Source: RFPI01 sp964398195
Lineage (GTDB): Bacteria > Pseudomonadota > Gammaproteobacteria > Burkholderiales > Methylophilaceae
Assembly (NCBI GenBank): GCA_964398195.1
Contig: CAYNLW010000005.1
Coordinates: forward strand, 1 to 56,488
Direction: 5' to 3'
DNA length: 56,488 nt
The notes beneath the pieces are model-generated. The model made no database searches and was not told the DNA's origin. It was given only the letters and a program-made list of their open reading frames with translations. A program made the position numbers and the translations under genes. Positions 31,953-41,009 of this stretch are shown here, piece after piece (position 1 is the first letter of the stretch; each line of letters opens with the position of its first letter).

Positions 31953-33911
31953 ATGACCTTTAAAGCCAAACTTTTTGAGCTGCTCAGCTCTATGCGTTTC
32001 GCAGTCAGCGTGCTGACGGTGGTGAGCATTGCCTCGATTATTGGCACAGTGCTAAAACAAAACGAGCCATATAACAACTACCTAATTCAATTTGGCCCTT
32101 ATTGGTTTGATTTCTTCAAAATGTTGGGCATGTACGATATCTATCATGCCGCTTGGTTTCTGGCCATATTATTGTTCTTAGTCATTTCGGTGAGTTTGTG
32201 TGTGTATAGACAAAGCCCACAAATTATCAAAGATGTGCGCCAATACAAAGCGCATCTGACCGAGTCTTCATTAAAGCAATTTAGCCACCATCAAACGTTT
32301 GCTTTAGCGCACCGCGACTCATCGGCACAAGCCGCTTTGCTGGCGGTGTTGCAGCGTCATGGCTATCGCTGGCGCAGCGAAAAGCGGGCTGATGGCGCAT
32401 TGATGATTGCAGCGAAAACCGGCAACTACCAAAAACTCGGTTATATCTTTACCCATGTGGCCATTATTATTATCTGCGTGGGCGGCCTGATGGATGGCAA
32501 TGTGCCGCTCAAAATTCAGGAATTGCTGGGCGATAAAACCATAGAGACACGCGATATCCCAGTCAGCCAAGTGCCGGCCAGTAGCAAATTATCGGTACGC
32601 AATTTATCTTTCCGCGCCAATCTGACTTTGCCCGAGGGCAGCCGCGCCGATGTGGCTTTTGAGCGGGTGCGCGATGGTTATATGGTGCAGCAGTTGCCGT
32701 TTGCTGTGGCCTTAGAAGATTTCCGTATCGAGCATTACCCCACTGGGCAGCCTAAATCCTTTGAAAGCGATTTGGTGATTATTGACCCAGCATTAAAACA
32801 GCCGCTAAAACAGACGATTAAAGTCAATCATCCTTTGACCTACAAAGGCATCACCATCTACCAATCAGACTTTCAAGATGGCGGTACTGGGCTGAGCTTT
32901 AATGCTTGGGATTTATTGGCACAGCGTTATCAACCGCTTCCTGTGACTGGCAAAATCTTTGAGCAAACGCCTATAGGCGAGGGCAAAACTGCTTTGCAAC
33001 TAGAATTTGAAGATTTCAAAAAATTTAATGTATTGAACTTAAGCAAAGATAGCAAAGCCAAACCACGTAATGTAGGGCCTAGCGTGGTATTCAAAATGCG
33101 CGATAGCGCAGGCCAAGCCAAAGAGTATTTGAATTATATGCAGCCGCTGCAATTGGACGGACAATATTATTTTGTTTCAGGGATGCGTGCCACGCCGCAA
33201 GAGGATTACAAATATTTGCGTATTCCCGCTGACCAAAATTTATTGCCGAATAGCTTTATGTTATTGCGTGCCAGCATGGCGGATAGTGCTTTGCATCAGC
33301 AAATCGCGCATCGTATGGCGAGCGATATCATCAGCAAGCAACAACGAGATGCCAATACGCAAGCGAAATTTGAAGCTAGTGTGCAGCAGTTGTTAAGTAA
33401 TTTTGCCCAAGGCGGTTTTGTGCAAGTGGCCAATTTGATTGAACGCTCAGTGCCCAATGAACAGCGTGAGCAAATGGCTAAAACCTATGTCAAGATTATT
33501 AGCTTGGCCGCCCAGCAAGCTTATCAACTAGGTATGCAAAAACATCCTGAACTGACGGTGGATAAGCAATTATCAGAACGATTTTTGCAAGACAGTTTAA
33601 ATTCTATGAGTGATATTGTTTTTTATGGCAGCCCAGTTTATTTGCAGCTGACCGAGTATCAACATCGTGAAGCCAGTGGTTTGCAACTGACGCGTTCACC
33701 CGGCAAAAATCTCGTCTATCTTGGCTCGATATTATTGGTGATAGGAATTTTTGCCATGATGTATATTCGTGAAAGACGGGTTTGGCTATTATTTAAAGCG
33801 GACGCCACTAGGGTATTAGTGGCCATGAGTGCTAATCGTAAAAACACTGATTTTGAGCAAGACTACGCCAATTTAATGCAACAATTTGCACTTGCATTGG
33901 CGCACAAGTAA
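31953..33911 (+). CDS. resB: cytochrome c biogenesis protein ResB (Ccs1)
   Basis: The ResB part of System II cytochrome c maturation, which with CcsA moves heme across the inner membrane and attaches it to CxxCH motifs. The opening (LLSSMRFAVSVLTVVSIASIIGT) is the first membrane helix with the family SSMRFA motif. Further helices lie near 60-85 and 165-185, followed by a large periplasmic domain and a last helix near 595-615. The length of 652 is typical for betaproteobacteria. It precedes ccsA by 18 bp. Confidence 0.92.
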   Translation: MTFKAKLFELLSSMRFAVSVLTVVSIASIIGTVLKQNEPYNNYLIQFGPYWFDFFKMLGMYDIYHAAWFLAILLFLVISVSLCVYRQSPQIIKDVRQYKAHLTESSLKQFSHHQTFALAHRDSSAQAALLAVLQRHGYRWRSEKRADGALMIAAKTGNYQKLGYIFTHVAIIIICVGGLMDGNVPLKIQELLGDKTIETRDIPVSQVPASSKLSVRNLSFRANLTLPEGSRADVAFERVRDGYMVQQLPFAVALEDFRIEHYPTGQPKSFESDLVIIDPALKQPLKQTIKVNHPLTYKGITIYQSDFQDGGTGLSFNAWDLLAQRYQPLPVTGKIFEQTPIGEGKTALQLEFEDFKKFNVLNLSKDSKAKPRNVGPSVVFKMRDSAGQAKEYLNYMQPLQLDGQYYFVSGMRATPQEDYKYLRIPADQNLLPNSFMLLRASMADSALHQQIAHRMASDIISKQQRDANTQAKFEASVQQLLSNFAQGGFVQVANLIERSVPNEQREQMAKTYVKIISLAAQQAYQLGMQKHPELTVDKQLSERFLQDSLNSMSDIVFYGSPVYLQLTEYQHREASGLQLTRSPGKNLVYLGSILLVIGIFAMMYIRERRVWLLFKADATRVLVAMSANRKNTDFEQDYANLMQQFALALAHK

Positions 33912-33929
33912 ATTTGGAGAAACAGGCAA

Positions 33930-35069
33930 ATGGAACATCAATCTAGGCAGGGTATGCATTTCTGGCAAGGGCGTGATTGGACTGACTGGCTATTTAGCGC
34001 AGTACTGTTGCTCAGTGCGCTAGGAATCTATGGTCAATATCAACAGCTGATGGATAGCTATGAAGTATTTTTCTTGGGCGCTGCGGTCATAGGCTTTAGC
34101 GCGCTGGGTTGGTTTTGGTGGCCTATCCGCAGTCTGATTGTCGGGGTGGCGGCATTAAGCCTAATCGCGATTGCTTGCTATCACGCTGATCTGCAAGTGG
34201 CGCAACACAGCTTTTGGTTAAAGTTCTTTATCTCCAGTCAATCCGCGGTGATGTGGATGAACGTATTACTGATATTGGCCACCTTGGTGTATTGGTTGGC
34301 CTTGTTTAGAGCCTCATCATTTACTGGCAAATTGGCCACTTTCTTGACTTGGTCAGCGGTAGTGATGGGGCTGACCGGTCTGATGGTGCGTTGGTACGAG
34401 TCGTATTTAATCGCCCCCGATATCGGCCATATTCCCTTAAGCAATTTATACGAAGTGTTTATTCTGTTTTGCTTAATCACCTCGGTACTCTATCTGTATT
34501 ACGAGGCGCGTTACCAAACCAAACAATTGGGTGGTTTGGTGATGTTGATTGTGAGTGCCGCAGTGGGCTTTATTTTGTGGTACACCTTTGACCGTCAAGC
34601 TAATGGCATACAGCCTTTGGTGCCTGCTTTGCAATCTTATTGGATGAAAATTCATGTGCCGGCAAACTTTATCGGTTATGGTGCGTTTTCCTTGGCAGCC
34701 ATGGTCGCCAGCGCATATTTATTAGTGGATAAGGGTTGGGGAGCCAAGCTGTTGCCCAACAAAGCCCTGCTTGACGATTTAATGTATCGCGCCATTTCAG
34801 TCGGCTTTATTTTCTTCACGATTGCCACCATCTTAGGCGCCATGTGGGCGGCAGAGGCTTGGGGTAGTTATTGGTCATGGGACGCCAAAGAAACTTGGGC
34901 GTTAATTGTTTGGCTGAATTATGCCGCTTGGTTGCATCTGCGCTTAGTCAAAGGCCTGCGCGGCAATATTCTGGCTTGGTGGGCTTTGATAGGCTTATTA
35001 GTCACCTCGTTTGCTTTCCTAGGCGTAAATATGTTTTTGTCTGGCTTGCACTCCTACGGGACTTTATAA
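33930..35069 (+). CDS. ccsA: cytochrome c biogenesis protein CcsA/CcsB (heme handling)
   Basis: The heme-handling permease of System II, with about eight membrane helices. The diagnostic tryptophan-rich WWD motif reads WGSYWSWDAKETWALIVW, near the C-terminus. Conserved histidines in flanking helices (for example in the WMKIHVPANFIGYG segment) are the expected heme ligands. It has 379 residues; the first 130 are a less conserved membrane extension usual for proteobacterial members. It follows resB, making a two-gene maturation unit downstream of cytochrome c4. Confidence 0.92.
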   Translation: MEHQSRQGMHFWQGRDWTDWLFSAVLLLSALGIYGQYQQLMDSYEVFFLGAAVIGFSALGWFWWPIRSLIVGVAALSLIAIACYHADLQVAQHSFWLKFFISSQSAVMWMNVLLILATLVYWLALFRASSFTGKLATFLTWSAVVMGLTGLMVRWYESYLIAPDIGHIPLSNLYEVFILFCLITSVLYLYYEARYQTKQLGGLVMLIVSAAVGFILWYTFDRQANGIQPLVPALQSYWMKIHVPANFIGYGAFSLAAMVASAYLLVDKGWGAKLLPNKALLDDLMYRAISVGFIFFTIATILGAMWAAEAWGSYWSWDAKETWALIVWLNYAAWLHLRLVKGLRGNILAWWALIGLLVTSFAFLGVNMFLSGLHSYGTL

Positions 35070-35214
35070 AACAAATTTTTGGCTGGCTAAATCGCTTATT
35101 TGGGGCAGAAAAAATTAGCAAAATCAGTAAATAGATGCGCCCAATTAGCTAAACCAATAAATTTAAAAAAATCATACAAAACAAATACTTGCGCATTTAA
35201 TCTACTTTCTTTAG

Positions 35215-35247
35215 GCTGTCTTCTCAATGACTTTTTGAGGAGACAGC
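35215..35247 (+). promoter_or_regulatory. hairpin covering the ribosome binding site of the pilin-like gene
   Basis: gctgtcttctcaa (35215-35227) pairs over 13 positions, with a single G-T wobble, with ttgaggagacagc (35235-35247), leaving a 7-nt loop. The right arm contains the Shine-Dalgarno sequence GAGGAG, and the ATG follows 3 nt later at 35251. No T-run follows, so it is not a terminator. In RNA it would hide the ribosome binding site. Confidence 0.72.
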
Positions 35248-35250
35248 ATC

Positions 35251-35895
35251 ATGCAGCAGCAATCTGGATTTACCTTAATTGAATTGGCTATCGTATTGGT
35301 CATTATCGGTTTACTTTTGGGCGGTGTGCTAAAAGGCCAAGAACTGATTAATGGTGCCAAAGTAAAAAATCTGGCCAATGATTTTCGTAATGTACAAATG
35401 CAGTTATTTTCTTATCAGGATAAATTTCACGCGCTACCTGGCGATGACCCCTATGCCATCGCTCACACTGGTGCAGATGCCAACGGTAATGGCGACGGTA
35501 TCATTGATGGCGCTGGCATCAACCCTGTCAGTGGTAGCGAAAACTTTCAAATCTGGCAGCATTTGCGCAAAGCTGGCTTAGCCAACGGCTCTACCCTATT
35601 GGTTGATAGCAATTACTTACCTAGCAATGCTGAGGGCGGCAAGATTGCTCTGCAATCTAAAGCAGAGTTGACTATCACTGGTTTGGGCGGTGCGTTTGCT
35701 ATTTGTTCGCAAAATATCCCCGGTAAGTTCGTCAAGCAGCTAGAAGCCATGTTGGATAACGGTAATACGGCGAGTGGTGCCATGATGGCGGCGCAAAATG
35801 TGACAGGGACAACAGCGGTCGATGCAGTGACTTCGGTCGGCAATTCGCCAACTATAGTAGACGAAAATCGCTACACTGTTTGCATGGGTTTTTAA
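35251..35895 (+). CDS. type IV pilin-like protein (prepilin N-terminus)
   Basis: A 214-residue protein with a class III prepilin signal: MQQQSG, cleaved before FTLIEL, with the conserved Glu at mature position 5, then a hydrophobic helix to about residue 28. The globular part is Gly/Asn-rich and includes a DANGNGDGIIDG segment that looks like a calcium-binding loop. Two cysteines (in AFAICSQ, and at the end in YTVCMGF) could form the usual C-terminal disulfide. No pilus assembly genes are adjacent, so it may be a minor pilin, pseudopilin or the major subunit of a system elsewhere. Translation is probably controlled by the hairpin upstream. Confidence 0.8.
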   Translation: MQQQSGFTLIELAIVLVIIGLLLGGVLKGQELINGAKVKNLANDFRNVQMQLFSYQDKFHALPGDDPYAIAHTGADANGNGDGIIDGAGINPVSGSENFQIWQHLRKAGLANGSTLLVDSNYLPSNAEGGKIALQSKAELTITGLGGAFAICSQNIPGKFVKQLEAMLDNGNTASGAMMAAQNVTGTTAVDAVTSVGNSPTIVDENRYTVCMGF

Positions 35896-35998
35896 TTCAG
35901 CCCTGATATTCATGCCATGATTAGGCCATTTCATGGTTACCCTAAAACTGCTTTTGCTTTAAAATGCAAGACTTGTATTTAGTGGCACTTTTTAAGTT

Positions 35999-36805
35999 AT
36001 GGCTGACAATATCGTCGAAATCAACAATCTATCGTTTGGCTACAAAAATCGTCTATTGCACAAGGGCATTAATATGCAATTCCCGCGTGGCAAGGTGGTG
36101 GCGATTATGGGCGGCAGCGGCAGTGGCAAAACCACTTTGCTACGCTTGATAGGCGGTCAGCTTAGACCCAACCACGGCGAAGTGTTGGTAGATGGCGAAG
36201 TAGTGCATGAGCAGAGCCGCGACAAGCTGTACTTATTGCGCAGAAAAATGGGCATGTTGTTCCAGTTTGGTGCCTTGTTCACCGATTTGTCGGTGTATGA
36301 AAACGTCGCTTTCCCGCTACGCGAACACACCAACCTGCCCGAGTCTATGATACGTGACTTTGTCATGTTGAAATTAAATGCAGTCGGCTTGCGTGGTGCC
36401 CACCACTTGATGCCCGCTGAATTATCCGGTGGTATGGCGCGCCGCGTGGCTTTGGCTCGTGCGGTGGCGCTGGATCCTTCCATCATTATGTATGACGAGC
36501 CGTTTGCCGGCTTAGACCCCATCTCTATGGGTGTGGTGTGTAATCTGATTCGTAGCTTAAATGATGCTCTAGGGGCGACTTCAATCGTGGTGACGCACGA
36601 TGTGCATGAAACCTTCTTGTTCGCCGACTATATCTATTTTGTATCCGATGGTGTGGTAGTGGCAGAAGGAAGTCCAGAACAAATCAAAAAATCTACCATG
36701 CCATTTGTGCATCAATTTGTGCATGGTGAAGCAGATGGTCCTGTGCCATTCCACTATCCAGCCGAAGATTACGCCAAGGAAATGTTGAGAGTCGCTGCAT
36801 CATGA
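35999..36805 (+). CDS. mlaF: phospholipid transport ATP-binding protein MlaF
   Basis: ATPase of the MlaFEDB complex, which moves phospholipids between the inner membrane and the periplasmic carrier MlaC. Walker A is GGSGSGKTT (about 39-47), the ABC signature is LSGGMARR, and Walker B is IIMYDEPFAGLDP. The length of 268 and the C-terminal FHYPAEDYAKEML segment fit MlaF. It opens an operon mlaF-E-D-C-B; its stop overlaps the mlaE start (ATGA). Confidence 0.93.
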   Translation: MADNIVEINNLSFGYKNRLLHKGINMQFPRGKVVAIMGGSGSGKTTLLRLIGGQLRPNHGEVLVDGEVVHEQSRDKLYLLRRKMGMLFQFGALFTDLSVYENVAFPLREHTNLPESMIRDFVMLKLNAVGLRGAHHLMPAELSGGMARRVALARAVALDPSIIMYDEPFAGLDPISMGVVCNLIRSLNDALGATSIVVTHDVHETFLFADYIYFVSDGVVVAEGSPEQIKKSTMPFVHQFVHGEADGPVPFHYPAEDYAKEMLRVAAS

Positions 36806-37590
36806 ATAGCATCAGTCGTTTTTTCCGTGCCATCGGCCATCCATTTATCAATGCCATTTGGCATTTAGGTGCGGGTGGTCGTTTATTTTTCTATGTGGTG
36901 CTATATCTGCTGGAAAGTATACGTCGCCCCGGTTTAATTATTAAAGAGGTGTATGCCACCGGTGTGCTGTCTTTGTTAATCATTATCGTGTCAGCTTTTT
37001 TCGTTGGCATGGTGCTAGGTTTGCAAGGCTATAACACCTTACAAAAATATGGTTCTTCTGAAGCCATAGGCGTGCTAGTGGCGCTTTCCTTGGTGCGTGA
37101 GCTGGGGCCGGTGGTAACGGCTTTGCTCTTCGCTGGTCGTGCCGGCACTGCGATCACCGCTGAAATTGGCTTGATGCGCGCTACCGAGCAGTTGTCGGCG
37201 ATGGAAATGATGGCGGTTAGCCCTGTCGGTCGAGTGTTGGCCCCTAGATTTTGGGCAGGGTTGATTTCTATGCCTATCTTGGCTGTGCTGTTTTCTATGA
37301 TAGGGATCTTGGGTGGCTATTTTGTCGCCGTGCCTGTGATAGGCGTGGATAGCGGGGCATTTTGGTCGCAGATGCAGGCCAATGTGGACTTTAGTGAAGA
37401 TATTATCAATGGCGTTATTAAAAGCGTGGTGTTCGGTATTGTTTGTACCATGATTGCCTTGTTCGAAGGCTACGATGCGCCACCCACTGCTGAGGGCGTT
37501 AGCCGCGCGACGACTAGAACAGTGGTGTACTCTTCTTTAGCGGTGTTGGGTTTAGATTTTGTGTTAACTTCATTTATGATTAACGTTTAG
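36802..37590 (+). CDS. mlaE: phospholipid transport permease MlaE
   Basis: Inner membrane permease of the Mla complex. It has the MlaE/YrbE domain with about five membrane helices, with typical segments FVGMVLGLQGYNTLQKYGS, LVRELGPVVTALLFAGRAG and EIGLMRATEQLSAMEMMAV. The length of 262 is normal. The start overlaps the mlaF stop by four bases. Confidence 0.94.
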   Translation: MNSISRFFRAIGHPFINAIWHLGAGGRLFFYVVLYLLESIRRPGLIIKEVYATGVLSLLIIIVSAFFVGMVLGLQGYNTLQKYGSSEAIGVLVALSLVRELGPVVTALLFAGRAGTAITAEIGLMRATEQLSAMEMMAVSPVGRVLAPRFWAGLISMPILAVLFSMIGILGGYFVAVPVIGVDSGAFWSQMQANVDFSEDIINGVIKSVVFGIVCTMIALFEGYDAPPTAEGVSRATTRTVVYSSLAVLGLDFVLTSFMINV

Positions 37591-37608
37591 CGTGGATGTG
37601 AGGAAGCA

Positions 37609-38088
37609 ATGGAAAGAACGACGATAGATTTATGGGTGGGCGTATTCGTGGCGCTGGGAATTGCCGCCATATTTGGCTTGGCGCTTAAAGTAGGTAATTT
37701 GACTTCGAGTAATTTGGGTGAAACTTACACCGTCACAGCAGCGTTTGAAAATATTGGTGGTTTGAAACCGCGCGCTCCGGTGAAAAGCGCTGGGGTAGTG
37801 ATAGGTCGTGTGGATAGCATCAACTTTGATAATAAATTGCATGAAGCCATCGTTACCCTCAAGTTAGATAAACGCTACACTTTTTCTACCGATACTTTCG
37901 CCAATATATACACCGCCGGTTTGTTGGGTGAACAATATATCGGTCTTGAAGTAGGCGGTGAGGAAACCAATCTTAAAGAGGGTGATAAAATCACACACAC
38001 ACAAGATGCAGTGGTGCTAGAGAAATTGATTAGTCAATTCTTGTATAGCAAAGCTTCTGAAAAATCTGATAGCAAGGCGGGTGAGTAA
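37609..38088 (+). CDS. mlaD: phospholipid transport substrate-binding MCE protein MlaD
   Basis: A membrane-anchored periplasmic MCE protein that forms a hexameric ring on MlaE and guides lipids. It has one N-terminal helix (about 7-26), then a single MCE domain (AAFENIGGLKPRAPVKSAGVVIGRV) and the conserved GLLGEQYIGLEVG block. The length is 159. The adjacent mlaC follows with no gap. Confidence 0.93.
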   Translation: MERTTIDLWVGVFVALGIAAIFGLALKVGNLTSSNLGETYTVTAAFENIGGLKPRAPVKSAGVVIGRVDSINFDNKLHEAIVTLKLDKRYTFSTDTFANIYTAGLLGEQYIGLEVGGEETNLKEGDKITHTQDAVVLEKLISQFLYSKASEKSDSKAGE

Positions 38089-38712
38089 ATGAATGTGTTA
38101 AAACAGTTTTTTGTTGCTTTAACTTTGTTAGCCATAAGCCAACTGGCTGTGGCTGCGGTAGCGGCTGATGTATTCGTCAAAGGTATCGCTGATGATGTGA
38201 TTACTATCGTGAAAAAAGATAAAGACATCCAATCTGGCGACCAACAAAAAGTATTTGCCTTAGCGGAAGAAAAAATTATGCCGCATTTCAATTTTGAACA
38301 TGTGTGTCGTTTGGTGTTGGGTAAAAACTACTCCAAAGCCAATAAAGACCAACAAGAGGCATTTCAAAAAGAATTTCGTACGCTGATGTTGTTTACCTAT
38401 GCCTCGGCTTTATCCAAGTATCGTAATCAGACCATTGAATACAAGCCATTGAAAGACTATGCCGATGATAAACAAGTGGTGGTGAAAACTCAGATTCTGC
38501 AACCCGGCGGTCAGCCTATCGCGGTAGATTACACCTTGGAAGGGATCAATGACGATTGGAAGGTGTATGACATCACCATAGAAGGGGTAAGTTTGGTCAC
38601 CAATTATCGCAACCAGTTTGGTAATGAGATACGTCAAAACGGTATCGATGGCTTGATTCAAAAGCTAGTCGATAAAAACAAGAACAACCTGTCCAAGAAA
38701 ACAGTGAATTAG
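38089..38712 (+). CDS. mlaC: periplasmic phospholipid-binding protein MlaC
   Basis: The soluble carrier that takes phospholipids between the outer membrane MlaA and the inner MlaFEDB complex. It has a signal peptide (about 1-22), then a Tol-Tol_Ttg2 domain with typical IMPHFNFEHVCRLVLGKNY and VYDITIEGVSLVTNYRNQF segments. The length is 207. mlaA, which some betaproteobacteria keep in this operon, is not present here. Confidence 0.92.
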   Translation: MNVLKQFFVALTLLAISQLAVAAVAADVFVKGIADDVITIVKKDKDIQSGDQQKVFALAEEKIMPHFNFEHVCRLVLGKNYSKANKDQQEAFQKEFRTLMLFTYASALSKYRNQTIEYKPLKDYADDKQVVVKTQILQPGGQPIAVDYTLEGINDDWKVYDITIEGVSLVTNYRNQFGNEIRQNGIDGLIQKLVDKNKNNLSKKTVN

Positions 38713-38747
38713 TAAAACCGTTAACCGCTTTACGAAACGAGATCAAT

Positions 38748-39029
38748 GTGGCGCAGATAGAAAAACTTGATGGGGTATGGAAACTACATGGCGATATGAC
38801 CATGCAACGTATTTTGACCCTGCGCGACAATGTAAATTTACTGCCCAAGTCTGGTCAATTAAGCATAGATTTTTCTCAAGTGACCCAAGTTGATACTGCC
38901 ACAGTAAGCTTTATGTTCGAGTTACTCAGAAATGCCAATCAACTTGGTTGCCAATTACGTTTTAACAAACTTCCTGCCAATCTACGCAGTCTATTAACGC
39001 TTTATGGGGTAGATGAACTAGTGAAATAG
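38748..39029 (+). CDS. mlaB: STAS-domain protein MlaB
   Basis: A small cytoplasmic STAS protein that binds MlaF and supports its ATPase activity. The core SGQLSIDFSQVTQVDTATVSFMFELLRNA carries the STAS helix, including the conserved Thr region. It has 93 residues and a GTG start with a weak GAGA sequence before it; an ATG two bases upstream is out of frame. It is the last gene of the mla operon. Confidence 0.85.
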   Translation: MAQIEKLDGVWKLHGDMTMQRILTLRDNVNLLPKSGQLSIDFSQVTQVDTATVSFMFELLRNANQLGCQLRFNKLPANLRSLLTLYGVDELVK

Positions 39030-39059
39030 CCCATCTAACCAGTGCACGGTTATCCATTT

Positions 39060-39959
39060 ATGTCTGCAGCAGTTCAATTCAATCAGGTATCTAAACGCTT
39101 CGGTGATTTGCTCGCCTTAGATGATATCAATCTGACCATACAGCCCGGTGAGTTTTTTGCCTTGCTTGGACCCAATGGGGCGGGCAAGTCCACTATGATT
39201 AATTTGTTATCTGGCTTATTGCACCCCACTACTGGCAGCGTGCAGGTGATGGGTTATGACGTGATTAAGCAATATCGCCAAGCACGACGTTCTTTGGGAG
39301 TGGTGCCACAAGAATTGGTATTTGATCCGTTTTTTACTTTGCGCGAAATGCTGCGTTTTCAAGCCGGCTATTTTGGTAAGGGTTCCGCTAACGATGTGTG
39401 GATAGATGAGGTTATTGCCGGCTTGGGCTTAAGCGATAAAGCCAATACCAATATGCGGCGGCTTTCCGGCGGTATGAAACGGCGCGCCCTGATTGCTCAA
39501 GCTTTGGTACACAAGCCTCCAGTCATCGTATTAGATGAGCCAACGGCTGGGGTGGACGTGGAACTGCGCTATATGCTGTGGGAATTTATCAAGCGCTTAA
39601 ACCAACAAGGCCATACCATTATTCTCACCACGCACTATTTAGAAGAAGCAGAAGAGTTATGTTCGCGCGTGGCTTTGGTAAAACAAGGCAAGATTATCAA
39701 GCTGGAAACGACCAAGAATTTATTACATACCGTGCAAGGTAAATTATTGCAATTAAAATTGGCAGGTGAGTTACCTCAAACTCTACAACCGCTTTTGCGT
39801 GAGAAAAATGCCGATGGCTATCTGCTCAATATTACTGAAATCTCTGCCTTGGAAAACGTCTTAAGCATCGTGCGTCAAGCCAATATTGGCATAGAAGATA
39901 TGCGTTTAATCGAACGCGATTTAGAAGATGTATTTGTAGAATTGGTGGGGCAAGCATGA
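39060..39959 (+). CDS. ABC exporter ATP-binding protein, YadG-like
   Basis: ATPase of an ABC-2 type exporter. Walker A is GPNGAGKST, the signature LSGGMKRR, Walker B IVLDEPTAGVD, and the H-loop TTHYLEEAEELC. The frame opens at a GTG (39042), but the ATG at 39060 gives the family start (299 residues). The stop overlaps the permease start (ATGA), so the two are coupled. The position between mla and bolA/murA is conserved in betaproteobacteria. The substrate is unknown. Confidence 0.87.
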   Translation: MSAAVQFNQVSKRFGDLLALDDINLTIQPGEFFALLGPNGAGKSTMINLLSGLLHPTTGSVQVMGYDVIKQYRQARRSLGVVPQELVFDPFFTLREMLRFQAGYFGKGSANDVWIDEVIAGLGLSDKANTNMRRLSGGMKRRALIAQALVHKPPVIVLDEPTAGVDVELRYMLWEFIKRLNQQGHTIILTTHYLEEAEELCSRVALVKQGKIIKLETTKNLLHTVQGKLLQLKLAGELPQTLQPLLREKNADGYLLNITEISALENVLSIVRQANIGIEDMRLIERDLEDVFVELVGQA

Positions 39960-40729
39960 TGATTCCACCTCATTTAATCGGCGTTTGGACATTATTTAAA
40001 AAAGAGCTATTGCGCTTCTGGAAAGTCAGTTTTCAGACTGTCGCTGCGCCGGTGATTACTGCCTTACTCTACCTATTAATTTTTTCTCATGTACTGGGCG
40101 AGCGGGTAGAAATTTATCCCGGTGTGGATTACACCGTATTTCTAATTCCCGGCCTGATCATGATGTCGGTGTTGCAAAATGCCTTTGCCAATAGCTCATC
40201 TAGCCTGATTCAATCCAAGGTGATGGGCAATATCATTTTTCTGCTGATTACGCCGATTTCCTATATTGAGTTTTTCTTGGCTTTTTTATTCGCCTCGATT
40301 ATTCGCGGCATGTGCGTAGGGATTTGCATCTATCTAGTGGCGATTTTATTTATTGATTTGCCCTTGCGGCACCCCATGATTATTTTCGCTTTTGCCTTTT
40401 TGGGCAGCGCGATGTTAGGGGCGTTTGGCATTATTGCCGGCTTGTGGGCAGAGAAATTCGATCAAATGGCAGCCTTCCAAAACTTTGTCATTATGCCGCT
40501 ATCGTTTTTGTCCGGTGTGTTTTATTCCATACATTCGCTGCCACCGTTTTGGCAAAAAGTGTCACACCTCAATCCGTTCTTTTATATGATAGACGGCTTC
40601 CGCTATGGCTTTTTTGGCGTGGGCGATATTTCGCCTGCCATCAGTTTAAGCATTGTGGCGTTTAGCCTAATGGTGCTGTCAGTGATTACTATTTTAATGT
40701 TACGCGCAGGCTATAAATTGCGTGGCTAA
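39956..40729 (+). CDS. ABC-2 type exporter permease, YadH-like
   Basis: Membrane partner of the preceding ATPase, 257 residues with about six helices. The ABC-2 signature region is visible in the AFQNFVIMPLSFLSGVFYSIHSLPPFWQKVSHLNPF stretch near residues 175-210. A double ATG starts the gene within the stop codon of the ATPase gene. The substrate is unknown. Confidence 0.87.
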   Translation: MMIPPHLIGVWTLFKKELLRFWKVSFQTVAAPVITALLYLLIFSHVLGERVEIYPGVDYTVFLIPGLIMMSVLQNAFANSSSSLIQSKVMGNIIFLLITPISYIEFFLAFLFASIIRGMCVGICIYLVAILFIDLPLRHPMIIFAFAFLGSAMLGAFGIIAGLWAEKFDQMAAFQNFVIMPLSFLSGVFYSIHSLPPFWQKVSHLNPFFYMIDGFRYGFFGVGDISPAISLSIVAFSLMVLSVITILMLRAGYKLRG

Positions 40730-40751
40730 CGCATCAATCAAAGGAATTGCC

Positions 40752-41006
40752 ATGTTAACTGCACAACAAATCGAAACTTATATACGCAATGGCTTAGCTT
40801 GTGAATATTTGCAAGTGTTAGGCGACGATGGTCAGCATTTTGAAGCGATTATCGTGAGTGCTGCTTTTGAAGGTAAAAATATGGTGCAACAGCACCAATT
40901 GGTCTATCAGGCTTTGGGGTCACGCATGGGCAATGAAATTCACGCTTTGTCTATGCGCACGTTTACCCCGCAAGCTTGGCAAAATGCTGGTCTTTTAAGA
41001 GGATAA
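40752..41006 (+). CDS. BolA family protein (IbaG/YrbA type)
   Basis: A small BolA-fold protein (84 residues from the ATG at 40752, preceded by AAAGGA). BolA proteins bind monothiol glutaredoxins through a shared [2Fe-2S] cluster. The KNMVQQHQLVYQALG segment is the conserved helix-turn-helix, and the conserved C-terminal HALSMRTFTPQAW holds the cluster-ligand His. grxD starts 3 bp later, so the two partners are made together. It lies just before murA, the usual place for this subfamily. Confidence 0.87.
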   Translation: MLTAQQIETYIRNGLACEYLQVLGDDGQHFEAIIVSAAFEGKNMVQQHQLVYQALGSRMGNEIHALSMRTFTPQAWQNAGLLRG

Positions 41007-41009
41007 ATC

